This document shows, piece after piece, positions 1 to 7,271 of a DNA stretch of 15,437 nt. Numbering within the stretch: the first letter of the stretch is position 1; every line of letters begins with the position of its first letter. The position numbers and the translations under genes are program-made. Below the pieces are notes generated by a model. It searched no databases. It saw only the letters and a list, made by a program, of their open reading frames with translations, and was not told the DNA's origin. The DNA is from Neisseria lactamica (GTDB taxonomy: Bacteria; Pseudomonadota; Gammaproteobacteria; Burkholderiales; Neisseriaceae), in the NCBI GenBank assembly GCA_001067655.1, contig JUNU01000145.1, positions 1 through 15,437 of the forward strand. The letters run 5' to 3'.

Positions 1-49
1 CTGTCTGCGGCTTCGTCGCCTTGTCCTGATTTAAATTTAATCCACTATA
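1..49. repeat. Correia element (CREE) arm, truncated by window start
   Basis: These 49 bases are the exact reverse complement of 15387-15435. They end in the Correia terminal sequence (TATAGTGGATTAAATTT read from the inside out) and carry the typical adjoining stretch that reads GGCGACGAAGCCGCAGACAG on the other strand. A TA follows the end at 50-51, matching the TA target-site duplication known for these Neisseria MITE-like elements. Only the inner arm is present; the rest of the element lies outside the window. Confidence 0.9.
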
Positions 50-51
50 TA
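21..51 (+). promoter_or_regulatory. possible outward Correia promoter, antisense to trmJ
   Basis: TTGTCC at 21-26 is followed 17-19 bases later by ACTATA/TATATA (44-51). A promoter of this design at Correia ends is known from gonococcal uvrB. Here it would fire rightward, against the 3' end of trmJ, and would meet the palindrome at 61-111 almost at once. Activity is inference. Confidence 0.3.
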
Positions 52-60
52 TTTGGTCTT

Positions 61-127
61 AAAACTGCACCTGAAGTTGGATGGGATGTCCGACTTTTAG
101 GGTGCAGTTTTATTTTTCAGACGACCT
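61..127. terminator. palindrome plus DUS downstream of trmJ (dispersed element, copy 1)
   Basis: Two imperfect inverted arms (61-82 and 88-111; AAACTGCACC pairs with GGTGCAGTTT) enclose a short loop and are followed by a T-rich stretch. An exact DUS (TTCAGACGACCT, 116-127) sits between the palindrome and the trmJ stop at 131. The hairpin could terminate trmJ on the minus strand and any rightward Correia transcript on the plus strand. A related copy is at 7272-7347. The arms recall terminal inverted repeats of IS3-like Neisseria elements, from memory only. Confidence 0.6.
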
Positions 128-130
128 TTT

Positions 131-946
131 TCAGTCTTTCTTCTTCAAGCGATGGCTGACGGTATTGAAAAAGCCGCGCAGGATGTCGATGTCTTCGGTT
201 TGCGTGTTGGCGCGGCCGAACAGGCTTTGCATTCGGCGCATCAGGCGTTCGCTGTTGCGGCGGTTGAAGAAGCCGATGTCGTCCATGACGCTTTCCATGT
301 GGGCGACCATGCCTTTGATTTGCTCGTGGGTGGCGGCGTGGTCTTCTTGTTGCAGGTGGGTCATGGGCATATCGGTCTGACTGAAGATTTCGTAACACAC
401 GACCTGAACGGCTTGGGCGAGGTTGAGCGAGAAATAGTCGGGATTGCCGTTGATGGTCATCAGGCGGTTGCATGCCTGCACTTCTTCGATGCTCAAGCCG
501 AAGGTTTCATTGCCGAAGACGAGGGCAACTTGTTCTTCGCGTTGTGCCGCCTGCAATAATTCGGGAACCAGTTCGCGCGGGGTTTGCAGCGGGGCGGTAA
601 TTTCGCGGCGGCGGCTGGTAAGGGCGCAGGCGAGCGTGGTGTCGGCGAGGGCTTCGTCGAGTGTGGCGGCAATCACGGCGTTGTGCAATACGTCTGCCGC
701 ACCGGAAGCGAGGATGAAACTTTCCTCCGGTAGTTGGAAGTCTTGCGGGTTTTCGGGATTGAAAACGGGCGGCTGCCCGGTCATCGGCGTGGACATCAAA
801 TTCGGGGCGACGATGGTGAGATTGTGCAGCCCCATGGTCTTCATGGCGCGGGCGGCAGAGCCGATATTGGCGGGATGGCTGGTGCGGGTGAGGAGGATGC
901 GGATGTTGCCGAGATAGTCGGGCAATTCGGGCTTGGCTGAAGTCAT
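131..946 (-). CDS. trmJ: tRNA (cytidine/uridine-32-2'-O)-methyltransferase TrmJ
   Basis: SPOUT-superfamily (TrmH/SpoU type) methyltransferase of 271 aa. The family uses S-adenosylmethionine to 2'-O-methylate nucleotide 32 in the anticodon loop of certain tRNAs in the cytoplasm. The three SpoU motifs are visible: SHPANIGSAARAMKTMG (residues 23-39) with the conserved Asn and Arg; LVFGNETFGLS (142-152); and PDYFSLNLAQAVQ (169-181), the trefoil-knot segment. A C-terminal helical extension to residue 271 is typical of TrmJ rather than the shorter TrmL. I chose the ATG at 946 because MTSAKPELPDYLGNIRILL aligns with the family start; the upstream in-frame extension to 1054 runs through the DUS hairpin and is not protein-like. 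No strong ribosome binding site is seen. It is divergent from suhB, as in E. coli. Confidence 0.93.
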   Translation of the reverse strand: MTSAKPELPDYLGNIRILLTRTSHPANIGSAARAMKTMGLHNLTIVAPNLMSTPMTGQPPVFNPENPQDFQLPEESFILASGAADVLHNAVIAATLDEALADTTLACALTSRRREITAPLQTPRELVPELLQAAQREEQVALVFGNETFGLSIEEVQACNRLMTINGNPDYFSLNLAQAVQVVCYEIFSQTDMPMTHLQQEDHAATHEQIKGMVAHMESVMDDIGFFNRRNSERLMRRMQSLFGRANTQTEDIDILRGFFNTVSHRLKKKD

Positions 947-976
947 GTTTTGTTTTCGGTTTGTTCGGGAATCGGG

Positions 977-982
977 TATAAT
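977..982 (+). promoter_or_regulatory. candidate -10 for suhB
   Basis: Perfect TATAAT, 148 bases upstream of the suhB start. The -35 region (around 953-959) is poor and no extended -10 TG is present. If used, the transcript would start near 989 and carry a leader of about 140 bases containing the DUS hairpin, boxA and two further hairpins. The complementary strand reads ATTATA, so a weak divergent trmJ promoter is also possible here. Confidence 0.4.
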
Positions 983-997
983 GCGCCATCTTTTTGT

Positions 998-1041
998 TTT
1001 CAGACGACCTTTCGCCTTGGGGCTTGAGAGGTCGTCTGAAA
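998..1041. repeat. inverted DUS pair in trmJ-suhB intergenic region
   Basis: Two exact DUS in inverted orientation (TTCAGACGACCT at 999-1010, AGGTCGTCTGAA at 1029-1040) give a 13-bp stem with an 18-base loop. Neisseria commonly uses such pairs as terminators. Here the pair lies between divergent genes, where no gene ends, so it is a leader hairpin of suhB if transcription starts at the TATAAT upstream. It ends one base before the boxA. Confidence 0.85.
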
Positions 1042-1054
1042 TGTTCTTTAACAA
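1042..1054 (+). promoter_or_regulatory. boxA antitermination element in suhB leader
   Basis: TGTTCTTTAACAA differs at one position from the E. coli rRNA-operon boxA (TGCTCTTTAACAA), the RNA site bound by NusB-NusE. E. coli suhB also has a boxA in its 5' leader and is autoregulated there by the Nus factors including SuhB itself. The match, strand and gene are what I see; function here is inference. A 13-base match in a leader could be chance but the gene identity makes that less likely. Confidence 0.65.
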
Positions 1055-1061
1055 CGTCGGA

Positions 1062-1100
1062 AACGTGCAAACGTTGCGTCCGGTGCAGATGCGCCGGACG
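1062..1100 (+). promoter_or_regulatory. two tandem leader hairpins upstream of suhB
   Basis: First hairpin: AACGT-GCAA-ACGTT (1062-1075), a 5-bp stem closed by a GNRA tetraloop, resembling a boxB-type stem-loop. Second: CGTCCGGTGC-AGAT-GCGCCGGACG (1077-1100), a 10-bp stem with one G:U pair, followed by GTATTTTA, which could act as a weak attenuator. Both lie between boxA and the suhB start codon at 1130. Confidence 0.55.
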
Positions 1101-1129
1101 GTATTTTACCTGATTTAGAAAGAAAACCC

Positions 1130-1915
1130 ATGAATCCGTTTTTAAATACCGCTTTCAAAGCCGCCCGCAAGGCCGGGCAGATGATGATCCGCGCAAGCGG
1201 CAATCTGGATGCCGTCAAAGTTGACAGCAAGGCATTCAATGATTTTGTTTCCGATGTTGACCGCAATTCTGAAATGATTTTGGTGGAAGCGCTCAAAGAA
1301 GCCTATCCGCATCACAAAATCACTTGTGAAGAAGGCGGCTCCCACGGTAAAGCTTCTGCGGAATACGAATGGATTATCGATCCGCTCGACGGCACGACCA
1401 ACTTCTTACACGGCCATCCCCAATACGCGATTTCTATGGCGCTGCTGCACAAAGGCGTGTTGCAGGAAGCTTTGGTGTACGCACCTGAGCGCAACGATGT
1501 TTACATGGCTTCGCGCGGCAAAGGAGCGTTGCTCAACGACCGCCGTATCCGCGTTTCTTCACGCATTGAGTTGAACCGCTGCTTGATCGGTACCGGCTTT
1601 CCTGTCGTCGATCAAAGCATGATGGACAAGTATCTGGCTATTTTGAAAGACTTTTTGGCAAAAACGGCTGGGGGGCGCAGAGAAGGCGCGGCTTCGTTGG
1701 ATTTGTGCGCCGTAGCGGCCGGCCGTTTGGACGGTTTCTTCGAGTTTAACCTCAAGTCTTGGGATATTGCCGCAGGCGCGCTGATTGTGCAGGAGGCGGG
1801 CGGTATCGTTACCGATATGTCCGGCAATGAAGGCTGGCTGGAAAGCGGCGATATTGTGGCAGCCAATCCGAAAGTGCTGGCGCAAATGTTGCAAATCATT
1901 GGCGGACATCTGTAA
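1130..1915 (+). CDS. suhB: inositol monophosphatase family protein SuhB
   Basis: Mg2+-dependent inositol-1-phosphatase-fold protein, 261 aa, near the E. coli SuhB length. Metal-site residues are visible: E67-E68 (CEEGGS), motif A WIIDPLDGTTNFLHGHP (81-97, with D84, D87), and motif B WDIAAGALIVQEAGG (211-225, D212). In E. coli SuhB works less through its phosphatase activity than as a component of the rRNA antitermination complex with NusA/B/E/G, binding NusA and RNA polymerase. The start at 1130 begins at MNPFLNTAFKAARKAG, the usual family N-terminus; the ribosome binding site is weak (AGAAAG). The leader carries a boxA and hairpins, pointing to Nus-dependent control. It is single-cistron: a DUS terminator follows within 10 bases. 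Confidence 0.93.
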   Translation: MNPFLNTAFKAARKAGQMMIRASGNLDAVKVDSKAFNDFVSDVDRNSEMILVEALKEAYPHHKITCEEGGSHGKASAEYEWIIDPLDGTTNFLHGHPQYAISMALLHKGVLQEALVYAPERNDVYMASRGKGALLNDRRIRVSSRIELNRCLIGTGFPVVDQSMMDKYLAILKDFLAKTAGGRREGAASLDLCAVAAGRLDGFFEFNLKSWDIAAGALIVQEAGGIVTDMSGNEGWLESGDIVAANPKVLAQMLQIIGGHL

Positions 1916-1920
1916 ACAGG

Positions 1921-1943
1921 AGGTCGTTTTCAGACGACCTTTT
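1921..1943 (+). terminator. DUS-based terminator after suhB
   Basis: AGGTCGT (1921-1927) pairs with ACGACCT (1934-1940), the latter being the end of an exact DUS at 1929-1940, and a T-run follows. It starts five bases after the suhB stop codon. The following 197 bases to the next gene contain only the promoter region of the secretion operon; no other gene is seen there. Confidence 0.75.
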
Positions 1944-2140
1944 GCTCGTTTTTAATACGGTGTCGTGATTTAGCAATAGTAGGAATATCATCTGTGTTAC
2001 TTTCAGGAGCAGATAACTACCTTTTATCGCAATCTGAAAACAGGGATTCCGATTAATGATAATATGCTCAAAGAATTGATTTGCAACAGGCCACCCCTCT
2101 GCCAATCTGATAAATGACGAACCGTATTGTTGTGAATAAT

Positions 2141-3415
2141 ATGAAGAAAAAAACTTTTTTGAATCGTCCTGAGTCATCCATCCTTCGCGTTGGCAAGCTT
2201 GCTGCCGCAGTTTGTGCGGCAGTGTGTGCGACAACAGCTCAGGCGTATCCTTTGCAGGCTATTTTGCGGGATGCCATGGTGTCCGATCCGATTGTGAGGG
2301 AAGCGAAAGCGACCGAAGATTCGGCAAAAAGCACAACAAAGGCAACCCGTGCGCGCCATTATCCCGTGTTGACGCTGACGGGTACCAAAGTTTTGGCGCA
2401 GAAAAACAGATATTCCAGCAACGATATGAATGACGGTGTCGGCATACGCGGAACTGTGAATGTTTATTCATGGGGTGCCATCAATGCGGCGGTACGGCGC
2501 GATAAAAACAGAGAGCAGTACTACCATCATCGCTATTTCGAAAATCAGGAACGTCTAGGCAGTGACATCGGCAAGCTCTATCTGACTGCATTGCGCGCAA
2601 AAGAAATCCTGCGCATCAACCGTCAAAGTCTGGTTCGACACAATAATCTTCTGAAAGATTTGAACATTATCGTGAAATACGACAGCGGTCGCCGTTCCGA
2701 ACTCATCGAAGCGCGTGCGCGCCAGTTGCAGGTCGAATCATCAATCGCGCAACAACAACGCACGATGGAATTGGCGCTGAGCCGCTTGTCCCGCTACACC
2801 GGACGGCAGTTGACGGCAGAGGATTTAGAAGATCCGTTTGCCAACGACAGCGCGGAATCATTGGTTCGCCGTTTCAAAACCGCCGATAACAACACCAATC
2901 CTTCCTATCGGGCGCAGGTGGCAGAACGCGACAGCGTGAAGGCAGATTTGGACGTTTCCAAAGCAGAGCGCCTGCCCGCCGTGAATCTGGAAGGTAATGC
3001 GAACCGCGACAACAGACAGCTTTATTTAAATGTGGCATGGAATGTCTTGGACGTTGCCGCGCGCCATAATGTGCAGAAAAATGCCGATGCCCTGATTGCC
3101 GCCGAATCGAAATCCGAGCAGATTATGCGCGACATCACCGAAAAAACCCAAACCGCCGAAATCGACATGCGCGAGAGCGAACGCCGTGCCGATATTGCCG
3201 CGCAACATATTGCCGCTCAAAAAGACGTGGTTAAAACTTACGAGCTGCAATTCAAAATTGCCCGCCGCACCCTGACCGACGTTTTGGGCGCATACAACGA
3301 ATTGTCCAGCATCGAGCAGGAAAACATTTCGGCGCGCAACGACTTCCGCGATGCCGCGTTGGATTATTTGGCTGCGCAGGCGCAAATGGCGAATTGGGCA
3401 GGCTTGAAGCAATAA
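2141..3415 (+). CDS. TolC-family outer-membrane channel of a type I secretion system
   Basis: Outer-membrane efflux protein, 424 aa from the ATG chosen. Residues 1-35 look like a signal peptide: MKKK n-region, hydrophobic AAAVCAAVCATTAQA, cleavage after AQA, mature start YPLQAILRDAM. The mature protein shows the two-fold repeat of long amphipathic helices of the TolC family: about residues 120-210 (YLTALRAKEILRINRQSL) and 290-400 (YELQFKIARRTLTDVLGAY). VYSWGAI and YLNVAWNVLDVAAR mark the outer-barrel strands. The family forms trimeric channels across outer membrane and periplasm. An alternative in-frame ATG at 2114 adds nine residues ahead of the lysines; neither start has a good ribosome binding site, and I prefer 2141 for signal-peptide shape. 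First gene of a three-gene operon, 39 bases before the ABC gene. Confidence 0.85.
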   Translation: MKKKTFLNRPESSILRVGKLAAAVCAAVCATTAQAYPLQAILRDAMVSDPIVREAKATEDSAKSTTKATRARHYPVLTLTGTKVLAQKNRYSSNDMNDGVGIRGTVNVYSWGAINAAVRRDKNREQYYHHRYFENQERLGSDIGKLYLTALRAKEILRINRQSLVRHNNLLKDLNIIVKYDSGRRSELIEARARQLQVESSIAQQQRTMELALSRLSRYTGRQLTAEDLEDPFANDSAESLVRRFKTADNNTNPSYRAQVAERDSVKADLDVSKAERLPAVNLEGNANRDNRQLYLNVAWNVLDVAARHNVQKNADALIAAESKSEQIMRDITEKTQTAEIDMRESERRADIAAQHIAAQKDVVKTYELQFKIARRTLTDVLGAYNELSSIEQENISARNDFRDAALDYLAAQAQMANWAGLKQ

Positions 3416-3454
3416 CATAAAATCTTAACATCATTACTCATTACGCGAATTATC

Positions 3455-5638
3455 ATGAAAGCAATCATTGAACATATTGTGTTGGTTACCCGTCTCTTAG
3501 GGGCGCCTGTGTCAGAAGCCGCGCTGACGGCAGAGGTAGTGCGGGATAAAAAACTCAATGTCAACTATCATTCCCTCGTCGAAGTCTTGCGCAGCCACGG
3601 CTTCGAAAACACATTGTCCAAGCGCAATCTGGAAGACATTCCATCGCTTGCCGCTCCTGTGATGATTATTCTTCACAACGAAGAGGCTGCCGTCATTACC
3701 AATATCGAAGGTTCGGGTCGGAACAGGAAATATCATATCCGTCAGGTAGATGGCTTGGAGCAGCAGCTTGATCATGACCAGCTTTCCGGTCTGTATCTGG
3801 GTTACTGCTGGTTTATCAAGCCCAAAATGGCGGCGGACACGCGTTCCGAACTGCCCGAATACCACCTCCCAAAAGCATGGTTTTGGAAAGTCATTTGGCG
3901 TTTCCGCAGCTATTACTATCAAGTGATTTTGGCGACCGTCATCATCAACTTCCTCGCCTTGGTCAGCTCGTTGTATGTCATGAACGTGTACGACCGCGTC
4001 ATTCCCAACCAAGCCTATGAAACCCTGTGGGTTTTGAGTATCGGCGTTGTCCTCGCCATTTTGTTTGAATTTGCCGCCAAGATGATACGCGGCCATTTGA
4101 CCGACATCGCCGGTAAAAAGGCCGACCTGATTATCAGCTCTGCCTTGTTCCGTCGCGTGATGGCATTGCGTCTTGCCGACCGTCCCGCTTCGTCCGGCTC
4201 ATACGCCAACAACCTGCGCGAATTTGAATCCGTACGCGAATTCATGACCAGTGCGAGCCTGTTGACTTTGGTGGACTTGCCGTTCCTGTTGCTGTTTATC
4301 TTTGTTATTTCGATAGTCGGCGGCAAACTGGCATTGGTTCCTTTGGCGATTATTCCGATTGTTGTCATTGTCGGCTTCATCGTTCAACGCCCCTTGTCTC
4401 GCCACATTAACGAATCCATGAAAGAAAGCTCGCAACGTTCAGGCCTTGCCGTAGAAGCCATTGAAGGCATCGAAACCTTGAAAACCAACAACGCGACTTC
4501 ATGGGCACAACAACGTTGGGACGAATACACCGCCAAAACCTCCGCTTCATCCATCAAAGTTAAAGACACCAGTAATTTCATGGTCAACTTCGCCGTTGCC
4601 ATGCAGCAGCTCAATACCGTCTTTTTGGTCGTGGTCGGTACCTATCTGATTCATGCTGATAACCACGCAGAACGAATCACTATGGGTGCGCTGATTGCCT
4701 CAGTCATCCTGTCCGGCCGTGCACTGGCTCCGCTGGCTCAAGTTGCAGGTCTTGCTACCCGCTTCCAACAAGCAAAGTTGGCGTTAAGAGGCGTGAATGA
4801 CATTGTTTCCCGTCCGATCGAACGCAGCCCCGAACGCAAATACATTACTTTGGACAACGTTCAAGGCAATATCGCCTTTGAAAACGTAACGTTCAAATAC
4901 AAAAACGAAAGCAACAACGCGGTTGACGAGTTGCGCATCAACATCCGTCCCGGTGAAAAAGTCGGTATCCTCGGACGTATCGGCAGCGGTAAAAGTACCA
5001 TGCTGAAGCTGGCGAGCGGTCTGTACGACACCGAAAAAGGCAACGTAACCCTCGACGGCGTGGATATGCGCCAACTCGATCCGAACTTCCTACGGAACCA
5101 AGTCCTCCTGTTTAGCCAATCTCCACGCCTTTTCTTGGGTACATTGCGCGAAAACATGGATTTGGCGCGTACCGACAGCTATTCGACCGACCAAGACCTG
5201 CTTTCTGCTCTCAAGCGTTTCGGTCTAGACCAAATCATCCGCAACCACCCGAGAGGCTTGGATATGCCTTTGGGTGAAGACGGCTTGGGTCTGTCCGGCG
5301 GTCAAAAACAAATCATCGCCCTCGCACGAATGACGCTGCGCGACCCCAAAGTCGTCCTTTTGGACGAACCGACAACCAGCCTCGACCAAGGTACCGAACG
5401 CATGGCATTGAACGCTATCGCCCACTGGGGACGCAACCGCACCATGCTCTTGGTCACCCACCGTCCGCAAGTGCTGCAAATCGTTAACCGTATCATCGTA
5501 ATGGAAAACGGCAAAGTCGTTATGGACGGCCCACGCGATTTAGTGTTGCAAAAACTGATGCAAAATGAGCAAAACAAAGTCAGAGCAGCACAACAAGCGC
5601 AGGAAAACCAACGTCCCGGCGAAGCGGCGCAAGCATGA
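3455..5638 (+). CDS. type I secretion ABC exporter (permease/ATPase, LapB-like)
   Basis: 727-aa half-transporter of the inner membrane that powers export of unfolded proteins. Domain order: N-terminal C39-peptidase-like domain (about 1-125) without the catalytic Cys near its start (the region reads HIVLVTRLLGAPVSE), hence a binding rather than cleaving domain; a membrane domain of six helices (about 145-440) with the MNVYDRVIPNQAYETLWVL signature common to LapB/LssB-type exporters; and an ATPase domain with Walker A GRIGSGKST (507-515), signature LSGGQKQ (613-619), Walker B VVLLDEP (633-639) and H-loop His669. All ATPase motifs are intact. The C39-like domain without protease activity suggests an RTX or large repeat adhesin substrate with a C-terminal signal rather than a GG-leader bacteriocin. 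Lies between TolC-like and HlyD-like genes; substrate gene not in the window. Confidence 0.9.
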   Translation: MKAIIEHIVLVTRLLGAPVSEAALTAEVVRDKKLNVNYHSLVEVLRSHGFENTLSKRNLEDIPSLAAPVMIILHNEEAAVITNIEGSGRNRKYHIRQVDGLEQQLDHDQLSGLYLGYCWFIKPKMAADTRSELPEYHLPKAWFWKVIWRFRSYYYQVILATVIINFLALVSSLYVMNVYDRVIPNQAYETLWVLSIGVVLAILFEFAAKMIRGHLTDIAGKKADLIISSALFRRVMALRLADRPASSGSYANNLREFESVREFMTSASLLTLVDLPFLLLFIFVISIVGGKLALVPLAIIPIVVIVGFIVQRPLSRHINESMKESSQRSGLAVEAIEGIETLKTNNATSWAQQRWDEYTAKTSASSIKVKDTSNFMVNFAVAMQQLNTVFLVVVGTYLIHADNHAERITMGALIASVILSGRALAPLAQVAGLATRFQQAKLALRGVNDIVSRPIERSPERKYITLDNVQGNIAFENVTFKYKNESNNAVDELRINIRPGEKVGILGRIGSGKSTMLKLASGLYDTEKGNVTLDGVDMRQLDPNFLRNQVLLFSQSPRLFLGTLRENMDLARTDSYSTDQDLLSALKRFGLDQIIRNHPRGLDMPLGEDGLGLSGGQKQIIALARMTLRDPKVVLLDEPTTSLDQGTERMALNAIAHWGRNRTMLLVTHRPQVLQIVNRIIVMENGKVVMDGPRDLVLQKLMQNEQNKVRAAQQAQENQRPGEAAQA

Positions 5639-5650
5639 CGAAAAGGGAAA

Positions 5651-5690
5651 AGGTCGTCTGAAAACACGTAGAAAGCGTTTCAGACGACCT
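5651..5690. repeat. inverted DUS pair between ABC exporter and adaptor genes
   Basis: Exact DUS at 5651-5662 and its inverse at 5679-5690 form a stem of 13 bp with a 14-base loop, followed by CTTTG. It sits 13 bases after the ABC stop and 38 before the adaptor start, inside an apparent operon. It may act as a partial terminator or mRNA processing/stability hairpin that tunes adaptor dosage; there is only a short T-run, so full termination is unlikely. Confidence 0.8.
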
Positions 5691-5728
5691 CTTTGAAAAC
5701 AACAAACAGATACCGAAGATTCATCATT

Positions 5729-6955
5729 ATGAGCGAAAACAACGTTAAATCCAAAGACCTGCATCTCATTAACGATTTGAATGCAGCCTTGCAAAAAGAA
5801 AAACACAGCGGCCAATTTTGGGTCATCATCCTGTTTTTCCTGCTGCTCGTCGTCTTTGTCGTATGGGCATACAACAGCACCGTTGAAGAAGTAACCCGCG
5901 GCAACGGCAATGTCATCCCCAGCAGCCGCGAACAAGTCATCCAAAGTCTGGACGCCGGCGTCATTACCCAAATGATGGTTAAGGAAGGCGATTTGGTCGA
6001 AAAAGACCAAATCCTGCTGAAACTTGACGATACGCGCAGCCTTGCCGTATTGCGCGAGAGCGAGGCCAAAGTCCAAAACCTCGAGGCCACCATCGCCCGC
6101 CTGAAAGCCGAAGCTTACGGCGGCAAACTCATGTTCCCCAACAGCGTCAGTCCCGAACTCCGCCGCCGCGAAACCGCCGCATATAACGCCCGCCGCCAAG
6201 CCATGACCGATGCCGTACAAAGTCTGGTACAAAGCAAAGCGGCGCTTGACCGCGAGATCGCCATTACTGCACCTATGGTGGCACAAGGCGTCATGTCCGA
6301 AGTCGAACTCCTTAAAATGCGCCGCGAATCCAGCGATCTGACCCTGCAAATTGCCGAACGCCGCAACCGTTACAGAACAGATGCCAACAACGAACTCGTG
6401 CAATCCGAATCCGAGCTGGCGCAATCCAAAGAAAACATGGCAATGCGCGCCGACCCGGTTGACCGCTCCCAAATCCGCTCTCCCATGCGCGGCATCGTCA
6501 AAAACATCAAAATCAATACCATCGGCGGTGTAGTCAACCCGGGCGAAGAAATCATGCAAATTGTCCCCGTTGATGACAAACTCCTTGTCGAAGCCTATAT
6601 CCGCCCGCAAGACATCGCCTTCGTCCGCGCAGGACAGCCCGCACTGGTCAAAGTCAGCGCATATGACTACTCCATCTACGGCGGATTGGAAGGCAAAGTT
6701 ACCCTTGTCGGTGCAGATACCGTCAGCAACTCCATGCAAAGCCGTGCCAACGATCTGAAGCTCGACCCCAACCAAGTTTACTACCGAGTCATCGTCCAAA
6801 CTGAGAACAACGCCCTGAAAGACAAAAACGGTAAAGACATGCCGATTATTCCGGGTATGGTTGCCACAGTGGACATTAAAACCGGCGAAAAAACCATCTT
6901 CCAATACCTGATCAAACCGATTACTCGTATGAAACAGGCATTGAGCGAGCGTTAA
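5729..6955 (+). CDS. HlyD-family type I secretion periplasmic adaptor
   Basis: Membrane fusion protein, 408 aa, joining the ABC exporter to the TolC-like channel. Short cytoplasmic N-terminus, one membrane helix at about 30-48 (FWVIILFFLLLVVFVVWAY), then a biotinyl-lipoyl-like half (VIPSSREQVIQSLDAGVITQ), a coiled-coil hairpin rich in Glu/Lys/Arg (about 110-240), the second lipoyl half (IRSPMRGIVKNIKINTIGG) and beta-barrel/C-terminal segment ending GMVATVDIKTGEKTIFQYLI, a classic HlyD ending. I chose the ATG at 5729 over an upstream TTG at 5693 because MSENNVKSKDLHLIND is the normal short cytoplasmic start and a GAAG sits nearby. Third gene of the secretion operon, separated from the ABC gene by a DUS hairpin. 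Confidence 0.9.
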   Translation: MSENNVKSKDLHLINDLNAALQKEKHSGQFWVIILFFLLLVVFVVWAYNSTVEEVTRGNGNVIPSSREQVIQSLDAGVITQMMVKEGDLVEKDQILLKLDDTRSLAVLRESEAKVQNLEATIARLKAEAYGGKLMFPNSVSPELRRRETAAYNARRQAMTDAVQSLVQSKAALDREIAITAPMVAQGVMSEVELLKMRRESSDLTLQIAERRNRYRTDANNELVQSESELAQSKENMAMRADPVDRSQIRSPMRGIVKNIKINTIGGVVNPGEEIMQIVPVDDKLLVEAYIRPQDIAFVRAGQPALVKVSAYDYSIYGGLEGKVTLVGADTVSNSMQSRANDLKLDPNQVYYRVIVQTENNALKDKNGKDMPIIPGMVATVDIKTGEKTIFQYLIKPITRMKQALSER

Positions 6956-7056
6956 TTTCCCGAATAAAACTTGCTTAACAGTCAAAAGGTCGTCTGAAAA
7001 ACCGGGCTGCGTCCAAATCTTGGACGTTCATAAAACCCTATTTAGGCGCTCTATAT
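6956..7056. other. 3' region of secretion operon with DUS and small hairpin
   Basis: No gene seen. An exact DUS (AGGTCGTCTGAA) lies at 6987-6998, unpaired. A short perfect hairpin CGTCCAA-ATC-TTGGACG occupies 7010-7026 and could protect the operon mRNA end. The main terminator follows at 7057. Confidence 0.5.
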
Positions 7057-7093
7057 AAGCTGGGTTCTGTATACGACAGGGCCCAGCTTTTTT
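7057..7093 (+). terminator. rho-independent terminator of the type I secretion operon
   Basis: AAGCTGGG (7057-7064) pairs perfectly with CCCAGCTT (7082-7089), with an inner CTGT/ACAG pairing, and the 3' arm runs into six T. It lies about 100 bases past the adaptor stop. Unlike most terminators in this window it contains no DUS. Confidence 0.75.
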
Positions 7094-7271
7094 CACTTTC
7101 AAACTGTAACGCTCCCAGATGCAGTAATCCATACAATCATATTCGTCCACCGTCAATTCTCCTGAACGGCAGGAGCATTTCGTTTAATACCGCAAAGAAG
7201 CCCTCCATCTGCGTTGCCTTATGCGACTGTATAAATAATGGGATGCGGTTTGTTATTTGAAGCGTAACTTT
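7094..7271. other. intergenic stretch without a recognisable gene
   Basis: Between the secretion-operon terminator and the second palindromic element I see no gene with a family match. A short minus-strand reading frame ending at 7137 crosses the palindrome and reads like a decayed remnant (ends LPFRRIDGGRI). It may be a leftover of a mobile element, but I cannot name one. Confidence 0.4.

Noticed and set aside
2052..2069. Fur-box-like AATGATAAT upstream of the TolC-like gene
   Set aside because: Only about one and a half of the three GATAAT hexamers match; in AT-rich promoter DNA this is not enough to call iron regulation.
1896..2234. 112-aa minus-strand frame between suhB and the secretion operon
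   Set aside because: It overlaps both neighbouring genes, crosses the terminator and has no recognisable domain.
3455..3830. C39 domain as an active leader peptidase (bacteriocin exporter)
   Set aside because: The catalytic cysteine motif expected near the N-terminus is absent, so a protease role is not supported.
5540..6985. 481-aa open reading frame on the minus strand
   Set aside because: It lies fully antisense to the HlyD-family gene and the end of the ABC gene, has no family resemblance, and is low-complexity (many Phe, Val, Gly, Asp), as expected from a mirror frame of a codon-biased gene.
7010..7093. Possible small RNA gene ending in the terminator at 7057-7093
   Set aside because: No promoter with plausible -35/-10 spacing was found between the adaptor stop and the hairpin; the terminator is explained by the upstream operon.
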